From assembly GCA_949317995.1 (NCBI GenBank), contig OX439044.1, forward strand, positions 48,936,166 to 49,000,165: 64,000 nucleotides of DNA, in the 5' to 3' direction. Positions within the stretch are counted from its first letter, which is position 1. Each line of letters opens with the position of its first letter. Below, in pieces: positions 1 through 11,148 of this stretch. The translations under genes and the position numbers were made by a program. Source of the stretch: Acholoe squamosa. Lineage: Eukaryota; Annelida; Polychaeta; Phyllodocida; Polynoidae. Below the pieces are notes generated by a model. It worked only from the letters and a program-made list of their open reading frames with translations. It did not search any database and was not told the origin of the DNA.

Positions 1-904
1 ATGAGATTGGGTTTCTATTGTTGTTGATTTTCCTGATTCAGTGGTGTGTGTTCAACCGTTGTATGAAAACATATCATTCCCTCAGATGTGGTGTAATCTA
101 AAATACCGACACTAATGAAAATTATACATGGAGGCCATTTCTCAATGTACTACGACTACACACAGCAACTACAATTTAAAAATGCAATGAATAAGCCAGG
201 CTATCGTAGGAACTGCCCTACGACTGCTCACTACGATCAGCAACTATGCAGTAATTACATAAGGTTGAGTAGGGCAGTCGTACTGGTGCAGACATTGGGG
301 ACTAATAGTGCATGGCACTATTAAGGCCATATTGTTAGGTTCTCACTACGATTTAAAGGACAGCAGTCGTAGTGTGTTAAGAAATGGCCTCCAGATACAT
401 GTGGATGCGTATTGGGGTTCAATTGAATCCAATTGAAACATTACTGAAACATTGGTGTGCAATGCAGGATACATGTATGATGTAAAAAGTAGTGGCAGTG
501 TGCATCTCCCAGTGCGGATTTCTAGCCAGTGGTCGAGCTAGAGGCTATACAGACGATTTGTTATTTCTTATGTTATAGTGGAAAACATCGAGATCCTCTA
601 AACCTTTTATAAATATCCATCCAATAAATTATCGAGGGATCCCCCCCCCATAGCATTCCCCCTCCCTGCCCTTGAACTCTCGATCCGCCCCTGACAACTA
701 AAACGGGGCGCGTGAAATTAAACTACATATCTAACTGAAGTATTTAGAGAGCAAATGTCGTCCTAATGGAGCGTCATATATCTTTCTGGATATATTATGT
801 GAAAACTCCCGCAGGTTATAGCCATTTACCATTGTTTTGAATATACAGCTTGATGATAGACGCCATGGTCCTAATCAAACCCACTACCAACTTAGCGTAA
901 AACA
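1..904. other. Non-coding sequence, no gene seen
   Basis: No convincing exon on either strand. There is a C-run near 642 and otherwise unique-looking AT-rich sequence. The short open frames here have no recognisable protein motif. Confidence 0.5.
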
Positions 905-1190
905 AAAAAAAAAACGTTTTTATTTGGTTCCTATAAATTTGCCAAACGTTTTTTTTAACATTAAAAGAAACCATCAAAACATGTACACAAAAATGTTTTT
1001 AACGTTCTCTAAAAACGTTTTATTCTTACTTAAAAAAAAGTTTTTGAACGTAAGGGAATCCTAACTAACAAACGTTTTATTTGGTGGAAATACGAACGTT
1101 TTTATTGGTAGAAAAAACTTTTTTTCAACTTGAGAAAAACGCTTTTTACTCACGCCTTAAAAGTTAGGTTTGCAAACGTTGAAAATACGT
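905..1190. repeat. AACGTTTT-rich repeat
   Basis: About nine copies of AACGTTTT or close variants lie within 290 bp, separated by A- and T-runs. A similar sequence recurs at about 46190-46770, so this looks like a decayed dispersed repeat rather than a chance cluster. Its class is unknown. Confidence 0.5.
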
Positions 1191-4100
1191 GTTTTGCCAA
1201 GTGGGTAACGTGTGGGGTGGCCCATAGAGAATAACATCAAGGAAGTCATTTCCTTGTAGCACAAGTCATATATTTTCTGGTGTCGGTTTCGACATTCATT
1301 TGACCATATCAGGCATATTGACATACACATTTAACTTCCTTGTCCAGAGGCTGTGGTTAGAAAGTGTAACAGTATCTGGAAGCAAATACAGATAGACACA
1401 AAAACAGACCAGATGCAGGCCATATATCATACGCAGTATGGCCTCTCCGCATGCCCTTGTATATCGCAAACCAATTTTTGCAGATCCGAGAAGTTTAATA
1501 TACCCGATTCTTTAATAATGCTAACCAACTGGAAATGCTCCGACTGACCATAATGCATGTGAGTGCGCTCACCTGCCTTGAATACTCGGAAATGGCGTTT
1601 CCTCGCGTAAGTAGTATATGCAATTAGTACTTTTCTTCGGGCTCGGAGAAACCAGTAATGAATGCGGATTGAAATATAGGTGATGTATAATCTACAAATG
1701 AAGCAAAAGTGAAGCTGCCAATAGTAGAGGCCTCTTTTTTCTACATGTAAATACGGTATCACTGTTCACCACGTCCTGGCGGACAGGTTCCGTGAAGCCT
1801 ACTGGCTACGAGCCTGTTCCACCATGGAGGCTAGGTGCTTTAGTCTCTCTGGTTCCATCCATGCCGAGTTACTGAAGGGCACCTTTGGAAGGGCCTCTGT
1901 CCCTTGGCAGAGGACCGTAGGACATCCTCACGGCTGGATTTAGACGAGGGTTACATTTTTTGCCGATTTCATGCCACGCATTTAGCAATACAAATAGGGG
2001 GGGGGGTGTCACCTCCGCGTATACCTAAAAGACCGAAAGAGGGTACGCGTCGTCTCATTTTCTAAATTTTTGATCAAAGACAGATGATCGGGAAAAGCTT
2101 CACTACCCCGGTAATACATATAAACATGGTAAGACGTGATGGTTTAATAGTGTGGGTAAAATATCAGCGTATTCTATCCATTTAAGAAATGCATCAACGT
2201 TCAAAACATCAGAGCTACTTAATGGCATATATAGGATGTATCTGTAAAAAAAGTTTTACCAGCTTTGGCACATGCATGCGCATATGTATACATGCGAAAG
2301 CAATTAAAGTATAAAGCTTCCTACCAACGGACTACTTTGTTTTTTCCCAACCTATTCATTCGAGTTTTCTCATTTCTTTTGTGTCCACGTTCTTTTAAAT
2401 AATATTTCAAAGGAAATGTCTATGAATCGTCTGGGAACAAACTGCATGCTCAAAACAGTCGACCTTCCTTAAACTTTCTTCAAAATTACCTCCCTTTCGT
2501 GATTTGCGGAAACAAAATTTGCACTGCTCGGTTATTTTAGAGGACTTTGCTCCTCCAATGTTTTTTTCTTCTTCTAATTTGAAGAACAAAGGAGGGGAAG
2601 AAGACACGCGACACCCTTCACGTCCACAGACAGGCACCGCTATGTCCGGACCCCCCGCGACGTCCGACGCATGCGCGCCGCCCTCCCATGGTATTTTTGT
2701 AAACTTTTAAGAAACATCCGCCACATGTGTGGCGCTATAGGTCGTCATGTTTATATGTCAAACAGGCCTTGACGGATCCTAATGGACCTAGCCGTCAACA
2801 AGACGATCCAGACTGGGTTGGAGGGCCCGGGGTGGGCTGAGGTTTGGGGGGCGGGTATAGCGCTGACTAGACAAAAGAGCATGTTACTTGTCAGGATTCA
2901 TTATATCATACATATATCGACCATGGTGGCACTTGGTAACACTAAATTAACTACTCTAGCCACACGTGCCACTTCACTCTCAAACCAGATGTGGATTTTT
3001 CATGGGTATGTTACTTCAGCTTAAAATCAGTGTTGAAGAATTGTCGATATTATGTTTATTAATTAATCCTATGCAATCAGCCTACTGCAATCCTATTGAA
3101 TTTAAAGAAAGGTTTGAGTTAATGGTATCATGGACTTAAGATAGAGAAGTCAGGTATAGGCCTAAATTCTGTACATCATTATAAGGATGGCATGAAATGT
3201 ATATGATGTTGACTAATTTCCTGACACAAAGTGGCCAAATTAGGCCTACTTTTTCCATATCAATTTGCTCATTTTCGACTATAGTCTTGTCAGCATGGAT
3301 GCGCCTTATCAGTGTTTATCTCAAAACCCCCATCCACCTTAGATATTATAACACCAGTCTTATCTGCACATAGAGGCGCAATAATTACGCAAGCATTGCC
3401 ATCACGCCCTATGGGCCATAGAAAAAAAAATGAATGCGTTTCATGTCCACAGAAGCATGGGCAGAATATCTTACCCAGGGATCTATATGCACAAGTGGAA
3501 AGTAAGTTGGTAATTCTGCTGATCAATAAAAGATTTGGACTAAATGTTGCCAGAGATTTTTTAAGGAGGGGATTTTTATCATTTCTAAATATACAAATTG
3601 CCACCGGCATAAGAGTGCACTTGAAGTATGATATTGCCCCAGCTCTTACTAATTCTGTCGGGTCGGGTCACCTGAAACAACTATCTTCCATTTGCAGGCT
3701 ACGCCAGCACACCTATAATGACGCCCCCCCCCCCAGGGCAAGGAGACCAGCATGCACTATACGTCATCATTACGCCATTATTATGCACGCATGTCTGCAC
3801 ATCATGGGTCGTGTGATTGTCGCCTCAGAAGCATCTTCGTCAGTAAGGAACGTGGAACCATAGGGGTGTCTGTCACCTTACCTCTATGCCGTGTACACAA
3901 AACGTGGGCATATATTATGTGAATATATGTAAATGTATGCCTCTCCAGACATCTACTTCCCTTGATTGTTAAAAGCATGCCAGCAAAAGCATAATCTGCA
4001 GGCAGTCCAACCCGGAGACTCCGATGAATATGCGACATCATAATATGTGATGCCAATAGCAATGGGCGGTGACGACGCACACAATGGTGTTGTCCATTTC

Positions 4101-4276
4101 ACACTTTACACCAAACGAATTTCACAAGAACCTACATGTAAACTGTAGTACATAACTCAGCCACCCCATAATTACATAATTATACACGTATTTCATTGCC
4201 CTGTTTGGTATACACACTTATAATGTCACTTTTGGTCGTTGCCCCTTTGTAAAACCTTAAAGGGCGGCGATTCATA
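1191..4276. other. Intergenic sequence without a supported gene
   Basis: The longest open frame (3312-3863, plus) has no family resemblance and no splice-supported neighbours. GC-rich patches lie at 1760-1940 and 2600-2700, and homopolymer C or G runs near 1999 and 3725. I see nothing that can be named. Confidence 0.45.
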
Positions 4277-4431
4277 TGTAGGGGCCAGCTCTGGCTGTGA
4301 GTCCATGGCGGTATGCTATCTGTCCCCGTTCCCCGGTTGAACCAGCCCCCAGGGGCTGGTCAGCCAGTGAACACTGCCCCCTTGTGTCATACCGATCCAG
4401 ATGTAGGTGGAAGGTAGAGAACGTCAGGTCT

Positions 4432-4503
4432 GGGGAAGTAGCTCAGAGGAAGAGCTTCAGCTTCGAAGTTGGAGGGTCCCGGGTTCGAGTCCCGGTTTCT
4501 CCA
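4432..4503 (+). tRNA. tRNA-like gene, Ala-type body with CGA anticodon (copy 1)
   Basis: A 72-nt cloverleaf folds by eye. The acceptor is GGGGAAG/TTTCTCC with discriminator A, including a G3:U70 pair. The D arm is GCTC/GAGC. The loop TTCGAAG gives anticodon CGA (codon UCG, Ser). The variable loop is 5 nt (GGGTC) and the T arm is CCGGG/CCCGG with loop TTCGAGT. The B box matches GGTTCGANTCC. A TTTT run at 4511-4514 could terminate Pol III. The short variable loop and the G3:U70 plus A73 signature are those of tRNA-Ala, not tRNA-Ser, which has a long variable arm. In this copy position 29 is A opposite G41, which breaks an anticodon-stem pair that copy 2 keeps. It may be a pseudogene or a tRNA-derived repeat. 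Confidence 0.7.
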
Positions 4504-4510
4504 AAAGACG

Positions 4511-4514
4511 TTTT
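4511..4514 (+). terminator. Pol III T4 terminator, copy 1
   Basis: TTTT lies 8 nt after the discriminator base, within AAAAGACGTTTT. This is the usual spacing for a tRNA gene terminator. Confidence 0.5.
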
Positions 4515-4850
4515 CCGCCGACCTCTACACTGGTGGAGAAACCGAGTTGGTCCTGACCCGTGTGAGGGGGGACTAGAGAACTCGGTACCTGGACTGGTAT
4601 GACACAGTTAACGCTTCAACCTGCTAGGGGTAAACTAGTCACCTGCTGGAGGTTGGGTTGGAGGAGTAGGGTTGGCTGAAGCTGGTGGGGAGGAGTGTAG
4701 GGGCCAGCTCTGGCTGTGAGTCCATGGCGGTTTGCTATCTGTCCCCGTTCCCCGGTTGAACCAGCCCCCAGGGGCTGGTCAGCCAGTGAACACTGCCCCC
4801 TTGTGTCATACCGATCCAGATGTAGGTGGAAGGTAGAGAACGTCAGGTCT

Positions 4851-4922
4851 GGGGAAGTAGCTCAGAGGAAGAGCTTCCGCTTCGAAGTTGGAGGGTCCCG
4901 GGTTCGAGTCCCGGTTTCTCCA
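4851..4922 (+). tRNA. tRNA-like gene, Ala-type body with CGA anticodon (copy 2)
   Basis: Same cloverleaf as copy 1, with C instead of A at position 29. The anticodon stem TCCGC/TTGGA therefore has four of five pairs; C31 opposite U39 does not pair. Acceptor G3:U70, discriminator A73 and the 5-nt variable loop are alanine-like, while the anticodon at positions 34-36 reads CGA. A TTTT run at 4930-4933 follows. If charged by alanyl-tRNA synthetase it would decode the serine codon UCG as alanine. Expression is unknown. Copy 2 is the more intact of the two. Confidence 0.72.
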
Positions 4923-4929
4923 AAAGACG

Positions 4930-4933
4930 TTTT
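4930..4933 (+). terminator. Pol III T4 terminator, copy 2
   Basis: TTTT 8 nt downstream of the discriminator base, as in copy 1. Confidence 0.5.
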
Positions 4934-4949
4934 CCGCCGACCTCTACAC

Positions 4950-6006
4950 ATATATATACATGTAACCACGACGTCAGCAAGGAAAGACGACCATAATATT
5001 GTGGTCTCCGTCAATACATGATAATTTCTGTTAAAATGGTAGAATTGCCATTATAATGCACATTATATATACAATCTCAATCATGGGTATGTACTAGTTA
5101 CCAAGTTGAGTCTGCATAGTTATTATCTATATACTAAGGGGAGGGTGTGCCACTCTAGGACTGATGCTGGGCATCCTCTGGAACCTCTATTTGCTATGCA
5201 TAGCCCATTGGTCACAGAGGTGAGGGGGGACTTTGCCAAAGTCCCCCTCAGCTCTGTCATCCATGTCTCTATGTATAGGAAGTAGTTCAAAGGGTATCTG
5301 CCAGAGGGCAGCAAAGGTCCTTGAGTGGCGAGCCATCTCCTTAAGTGCCAAGGGTACATGACCAGTGCACCATGACGACAAAGGAACAAAGGAAGCTGGA
5401 GGCATCTTGTGGCCCTTGAAGAGTTATAAGTGGTGGTGTCATAGAGCCCCGACCACCATGCATGATGAGATAAAATCTGGGGGCAGTCACTTACAGTACC
5501 AGACACTACATCCCCACGTGCAGCCAACACCACACGTCTGCACGTCAGTACTAATTACTTCATAATTACAGGCCTAGGAACTCTGATATGGACACTCTGA
5601 GAGAACAAAAAAATAATGGAGGATAGAAATTAATAAAAGTAAAGATATACACGTACATCATACGGGTCCTGTGCTGATGTAACCGCAGTGGGTATTAAGA
5701 AGAGATGCCTATGTATACCAGAGGCGTATGAAGCACTAATAAACTTTTTTTATTTCGCGGGGCCCCGGGGGCGGGGCCCGGGGGAGGGAGAGGTCTTGGG
5801 TTTGGTTGAGGAGGGGTGCCGCTATACTTTTACATTTACCCTGTTTTCTTTTCTTCTTTTTTTTTTTTTTTTGGGGGGGGGGGGGGTCTTTAGCGGACCT
5901 GTTCAGAAATCCAAAATTCACCCCTCCCTGGGCAACGTTGTTAAATAATGACCAACCCAATGTGACTTACATATGTCAGACCGCAATTGAAACAAGCATG
6001 TAGAAT
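4950..6006. other. Intergenic, with GC-rich patch and T-run/G-run tract
   Basis: A GC-rich stretch (about 5120-5530) has an open frame on the minus strand with no recognisable motif. At 5756-5795 there is a run of G/C blocks. At about 5850-5887 a long T-run passes directly into a long G-run. No gene supported. Confidence 0.45.
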
Positions 6007-6120
6007 CATGCAATGCATTAAATAGTGTTTTTAATCATCCAATGCATTAAATAGCTTTATTTAATCACCCAATGCATTAAATAGCGTTATTCATCATGTA
6101 ATGCATTATATAGTTTTATC
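6007..6120. repeat. Minisatellite, about 36-bp unit, four copies
   Basis: The core CAATGCATTAAATAG recurs four times at about 36-bp spacing, with the last copy altered to TAATGCATTATATAG. Direct tandem repeat visible by eye. Confidence 0.75.
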
Positions 6121-8759
6121 TTCCGGGCGTAAACCTATCACGTATAACCTAAATCAAAACGAAACAACAACAGCAATTTGTAGACATGATCATGAAGATC
6201 AAAGTGTGTGGCCACTACTGAAACATCCTATTATACACATGGTGCACACCACTAAGTCTTTGTATGTTGACATAAATAATAGAGCTCTACCGTATGACAT
6301 GCTACTATGCATGAATGGACAAATGGTTTCCTACGTTACCTGTCACTTCCGCTTACGTAAACATTCAAAACGGACATAACAATCGTGTTCAAAATAGAAC
6401 AAAATCGACCCAAATATACCTCTACTCCACCAAAATGGAATCCTGTGCATATGGCTCGAGTTGAGAACACACTCTGTGTTGAGGGAAATGGCTTAAGATA
6501 CGGAAACTTGCTTTAGCACTGTTCTGTAGTATAGAAATGTTGTGTATGAGCCATACCCTGACTTAAAGTAAACATTACATGATTACAAAGCAGATCTGTA
6601 ACAATAGTCTGCCATGCTACATGTCGTATTGAATGTATAAAACGCTCCCTGGAGAAGGGTTGTTGTGCTTCACTTTAGCCGCAACACATGGATTGTTCAC
6701 TTTTTGTAAACAAGGGCCTATCGCAAGGTGTCCACAAAAATGTACTCTTCATAGACTACTGTTACAGAATTTCCAAATTTGTCCTTATGCAACCTTCATT
6801 CACTCATCTGTCTATACCCACATTGTACATATGTAGTATACACACCTTGTTCTTGTTGACAGTCTGCCTTATTTATTTTTTTTACAGCCAAATGGACCTT
6901 TCTGTACACGACACTTTAATAATTGCGACTACCAATTGTCTTTGAAACTTACATCATATACAGTTGAGTCAATAAATCGGTCAGGTAGAACATTATTTTG
7001 CCGATGATGACCACCAAAAAAAGTGTCCATAAAATACAATTTATCAACAACCAAAAACAAAAATCTATCCAAAAATACACTCTGTCACAATTTTTATATG
7101 CACCCAGAAAGTCAAATTTCTATTCTAAATTTGGTATGTTATCTCAGCAGAGGTTTCTGCTGCGAAAGGTATAGAAAGAAAATATAATAGCCTGAAATAA
7201 GTTCTTCATGGCCAATTTTGGGCTGACGTATTTTGCTCGTAATTAACGTTATATAAGCTTTCCCTCCGGTTACAAATAGGAGTGTTGTTGAATTATCTTT
7301 AAGGGCCCTCTGTCATGTGGCATCTTCCCTTGTTGGAATTCATCTCCCCCACTTTAACATTATGCTGTTCAGAGTTATCAAATCTTCAAAGGGAAAAACT
7401 GTCTAGCCCTATATCCAAATATAAGAATTTGATATAAAATAGTCGTGTTTTGGTAGAAAGGTATATTCCCCGGCTTGATCTCTGTGTCAGAACACATGAG
7501 GCAGCTGTTGACATCTCAACTTACTTATTAATGCAATTCATGTGTTTAAGATAATAACGTGGAAACAAAACATTTTTAAAAAGTTCCCTGTTTATTAAGT
7601 TCCATCTGGAATGCTGGTGTTGTATTACATGAGTTTTACTTGTGTTTTACAGGTTTTTTTTTATCTATAGTCGTGGGTAATAAGTCTAAATTAAAGTTTC
7701 AACATTAGGGTATGACCCCCCTCCCCCTATTCCGACGCATATATGGGCATGTGACTTGCCTGTAGAAAACACAGTATCTTTTTAGATATACACATGCATC
7801 TTCGGTTAACATGATTGTAACAGTGTTGCAGAAACCTTGGAGGAGGTAGACATTAATGCTGTTTATAATGCAAATATGAAGTATATGTCTACAAATACCA
7901 CATGTTGCAATTTCATTCAGTAGTTAGAAGGAGAGAACCCAAAAAGACAACTCAATACTTTAAATAATCCTGATGGACAAAGAAAGATCCATGAGTCTAG
8001 ACATCACATCTGCAGCCTTCTCTTTGCACCATGAATTGAGGCAGATAAAAAAAGGAGATTTTAAGTTACTGGCAATTATTCTCCATCTGGAGGAGATCAT
8101 TATAGCCTTGCTCAGACTCTAGGAGAGATTAGTATAAATATTTAGGGTCTAATCGTCATTTGCCAGTAACTCTTGTGGAAGCAGTTAGGTAGGAGTATGG
8201 CAAGTCTAAGGTCATGTTTCTGTTTAGGAGTTTCAAAGACACACATCTTTATCAGCAGTAATCAGCCTCAGTTAGCATGTCCGGGTGTGCTTAACTCCTC
8301 AAGGTCCGCATGATGCCTTCACCTCCATCTTCCTTATTTGGTCATCATGATGCACCACCAATGCATTACATGATGCACTCATGCACTGTTAGAGCTTCAT
8401 GCCAATGCCATGGGAGATAATTGACCCCGTATATTTAGCATGATACATGAATGAAGTTATGGCGAGTAGCTAGCTGGTGCTGCATCCATATATCATGAAG
8501 ACCAAAGACCATAATGTATTAATACATTTTGGGTTTTAAATGGTTAAATACGACGTGAGGTCTACAGTGAAGGGGTCCTTCTGCAACTCGTGATACAGGG
8601 GATAGACCTGCCTAGGTGAAGGTGGGCTGTTTATCTGGTAAGTCCATTGTCATCACTAGGATAACAAGGTGGTTTATAGATATACCGTTAATTTTGGACT
8701 ACATTTTCAATAAATTAACTCTTTAACTGCCGACTCTGACAAAGATCATTTTACCCTTT
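6121..8759. other. Intergenic, no gene seen
   Basis: AT-rich sequence with no supported exon. Around 8330-8560 there are several ATGATGCA/TGCATCAT motifs like those in the hairpin repeats at 27921 and 63689, possibly a decayed relative. Confidence 0.4.
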
Positions 8760-9005
8760 GGGAGTGGTTATTTTTAACAACAGGAGAAGGGTGGTGGGTT
8801 TTGGGGACGGGCAAAAAGTTTCAGGCCCCTCTTGGGGAAGGGGGAAATAACTTTCATCCCTTCCTATAGTGAAATAGCCCGCGCATTACGATAGAATATA
8901 GGGGGGGGGGGTCTGATCACTCTGAGGGGGAGTGCCAGGAAACCTTTGACGTGTCCACCTGAAAATCAACCACCCCTCCCCAGTCGTTAAAAAATAACCA
9001 CTCCC
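8760..9005. mobile_element. MITE, family A
   Basis: Inverted ends GGGAGTGGTTATTTTTAACA on the left and TTAAAAAATAACCACTCCC on the right, with GGTGG/CCACC blocks just inside. Non-autonomous and non-coding. Confidence 0.7.
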
Positions 9006-9051
9006 TTAACTGCTGTACCTACTGCTTCACTTATGGATATATTTGGTACTA

Positions 9052-9277
9052 CCGTAAATCCTCGCGTATAGGACGGCCCTCATATATAGGACGCACCCTG
9101 AGTTATGCTTAGTCCCATAGGACGCACCTATGATAAAATTTTGGTCACTTTAGTACTATTCTATAGTGGAAAATCCTCGCCTATAGGACGCACCCTGACT
9201 TGAGCTACATCCTTTAGGATGCACATACTGTAAATGTAGTGCATTATAAGCTGCGTCTTATACGTGAGGATTTACGG
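9052..9277. mobile_element. Palindromic MITE, family C, copy 1 (226 bp)
   Basis: Begins CCGTAAATCCTCGCGTATAG and ends with the near-exact inverse, flanked by TA on both sides. The interior repeats the TATAGGACGCACC motif several times in both orientations. Other copies of almost the same length are at 15831, 43891 and 62293. Confidence 0.85.
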
Positions 9278-10504
9278 TATTGATATTTGTAAGGGAATTC
9301 TATGTACTGCCCTATAGGCAGCAGCGGGCCTTATATCTCATTTAGGGAGTATTCATTATTTAACAACAGGGGGGGGGGGTTGGTGAGTTTTCGTTTTGAC
9401 CCCTGAAAATATTTTCTGCCCCCGCTTTGAGAGGTTTTTTTATACCCTCTGTTTAAAATTCTACTATAGGGACCCTTCATACAAAATTTTAGAATGGGAT
9501 CTCATTGGATCTGGATGAATCACAAGATTGACCTAGATGGACTTAGGTTGAAACAAGCGAACCGTATTTGAAGGATCGTTTAAGTCTGAGCCAACTTGCT
9601 GCAAACACACAGCAACTTTCTGATGACATCTGACCCCTTCATGTATGGTGGATATCTTGCTCTCCTATTAGAAATTTGAATCCTGGACACCAGAAGATTG
9701 CTGAGACATGAATTGAGGTGCCCCTAGCCTTTCAGTTACTTGATTCTGCTGTAAAGTACTATCTGCAAATTTGGAAAATCTAGACATAATATCATACATT
9801 TTCAGGTCAACTTGTGAGCAAAATGTTCAAAACTCTTGGGCATGTTTTTTTTATTGTTAGTGTGATTATTGTGTGATAGCAATAAGAATCGAAAAATTTT
9901 GAATATCTAGAGAGCCAAATGGTGCCTCCTGGTGCATTCTCAGGATAGCTGATACCTAAGATGAATATTTTAAGACACCCTCCCCAATATAATGATCATT
10001 GGATTTGGACAAATCATAAAATTGGAAAAAACTGAGGTATGACTGGATGGTGCAGGGGCACACATCCCACCTGACCCCAAGGTTTTACTACCCCTGCATC
10101 ATCAATACACTGTTTCTGGCTCAGGAGACCTATGGTCAGAGTGAAAATTTAGATATTTTTGATTGTAATATTGGTTTTTACATTGAGAGCCATTAATTTC
10201 AGCTTATCTGAAATAAGAATTATGTACGTCAGATCTTCTCCTAGAATGAGTTTCAAAATTAGGTTTATACATTAAAGTCATTCCCAACAAAATATCACTT
10301 GAAAAAAAAAATCCTAAAGTAGACTATTATACAAATCTTAAATGGCCACACATTTTGTCCACAAAATAACACACTATGGTCTATGGAGAGGTAAGTTTTA
10401 GATGCTTCTTTCAGACGTTTTCACAATATCTAGCATTGCTCATTTTTCCACACTGATATCTACAATTGCTGACACTTTCCCATGCCTCTAAAGGACCACA
10501 GGTA

Positions 10505-10800
10505 GGGTAAGGGTGGGGATTCGGGATCAGGGGTGGTCGTCTGATCTGGTCTGGGTCAGGTCTGGTCTGGGTCAGGTTTATCCCGGTCGAGTCCATCTCT
10601 TATGGGTCTGTATGGTCTGGTTCTATTCAGTCTGGATCCATCCCAGTCTGTCTGGTCTGGTCTGGGTCCTGACTGGGACTGTTGTGGTAGGTTCAGTCCG
10701 GGTCCATTTGGTCCAAGTCCATTTGGTCTGGGTCTGTCCATTCCAGGTCAGTTTGGATCGGGTCTGTCAGGGTGGGTCCATCCAGGGTGAGTCTGGGGGC
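10505..10800. repeat. GGTCTGGGTC minisatellite
   Basis: An irregular tandem array of GGTCTGG / GGGTC / GTCCATT units across about 300 bp. The open frames through it are by-products of the repeat. Confidence 0.75.
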
Positions 10801-11091
10801 AGTTCAGGTAGGTATAGGTTTTGTATAGGAATGTACAGGTCTTGGAAACTTGAAACTCCCTGAAATCAGGGAAAACCCTTAACCCATTAAGGGCGAGCTA
10901 TGAGGGTACTTTGAAAGGCTAGGGAGACTAGATTTTAAGCAGTTAATTTACCAGGGGGCGACAGGTTGCAAGGTATAATGCACTGTCCATAACTTTGATA
11001 TCATTTTCAACCATTTTCCAATGTCTCTATCATTCTAAACTTCCCAGATTCGAGTTCAATTATCTATGTCAATTATAATGAACATCAGGCC

Positions 11092-11148
11092 CTAGATGGT
11101 GTTGAGAATACTCAACATCCGCCCCTACATGGATGTTGAGTGTTCTCA
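11092..11148. repeat. Short perfect hairpin
   Basis: GATGGTGTTGAGAATACTCA is followed closely by ATGGATGTTGAGTGTTCTCA. The GTTGAGAAYACTCAAC motif is itself palindromic and occurs twice, so several alternative hairpins are possible. Confidence 0.6.

Larger units (their letters stand above)
4277..4530 (+). repeat. tRNA cassette, copy 1 (254 bp)
   Basis: This 254-bp block is repeated at 4696-4949, exactly 419 bp downstream. I find only two substitutions between the copies, one in the leader (A/T near 4313) and one in the tRNA anticodon stem. It contains a GC-rich hairpin (ACCAGCCCCCAGGGGCTGGT, 4340-4359), then the tRNA-like gene and a T4 stretch. The 165 bp between the copies (4531-4695) are GT-rich. 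This looks like a partial tandem array with a 419-bp period. Confidence 0.85.
4696..4949 (+). repeat. tRNA cassette, copy 2 (254 bp)
   Basis: Second copy of the block at 4277-4530, almost identical over its whole length. Similarity stops abruptly after CCTCTACAC, where copy 2 runs into a short (TA)n/(CA)n stretch. Confidence 0.85.

Noticed and set aside
3312-3863. 183-codon open frame on the plus strand
   Set aside because: No recognisable domain, an overlapping opposite-strand frame of similar quality, and no splice or neighbour support. Such lengths arise by chance in 64 kb.
5123-5533. 136-codon minus-strand frame in a GC-rich patch
   Set aside because: No family resemblance. GC-rich DNA depletes stop codons, so the open frame is weak evidence.
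10513-10863. Valine/glycine-rich and proline-rich frames
   Set aside because: They are translations of the GGTCTGGGTC minisatellite.
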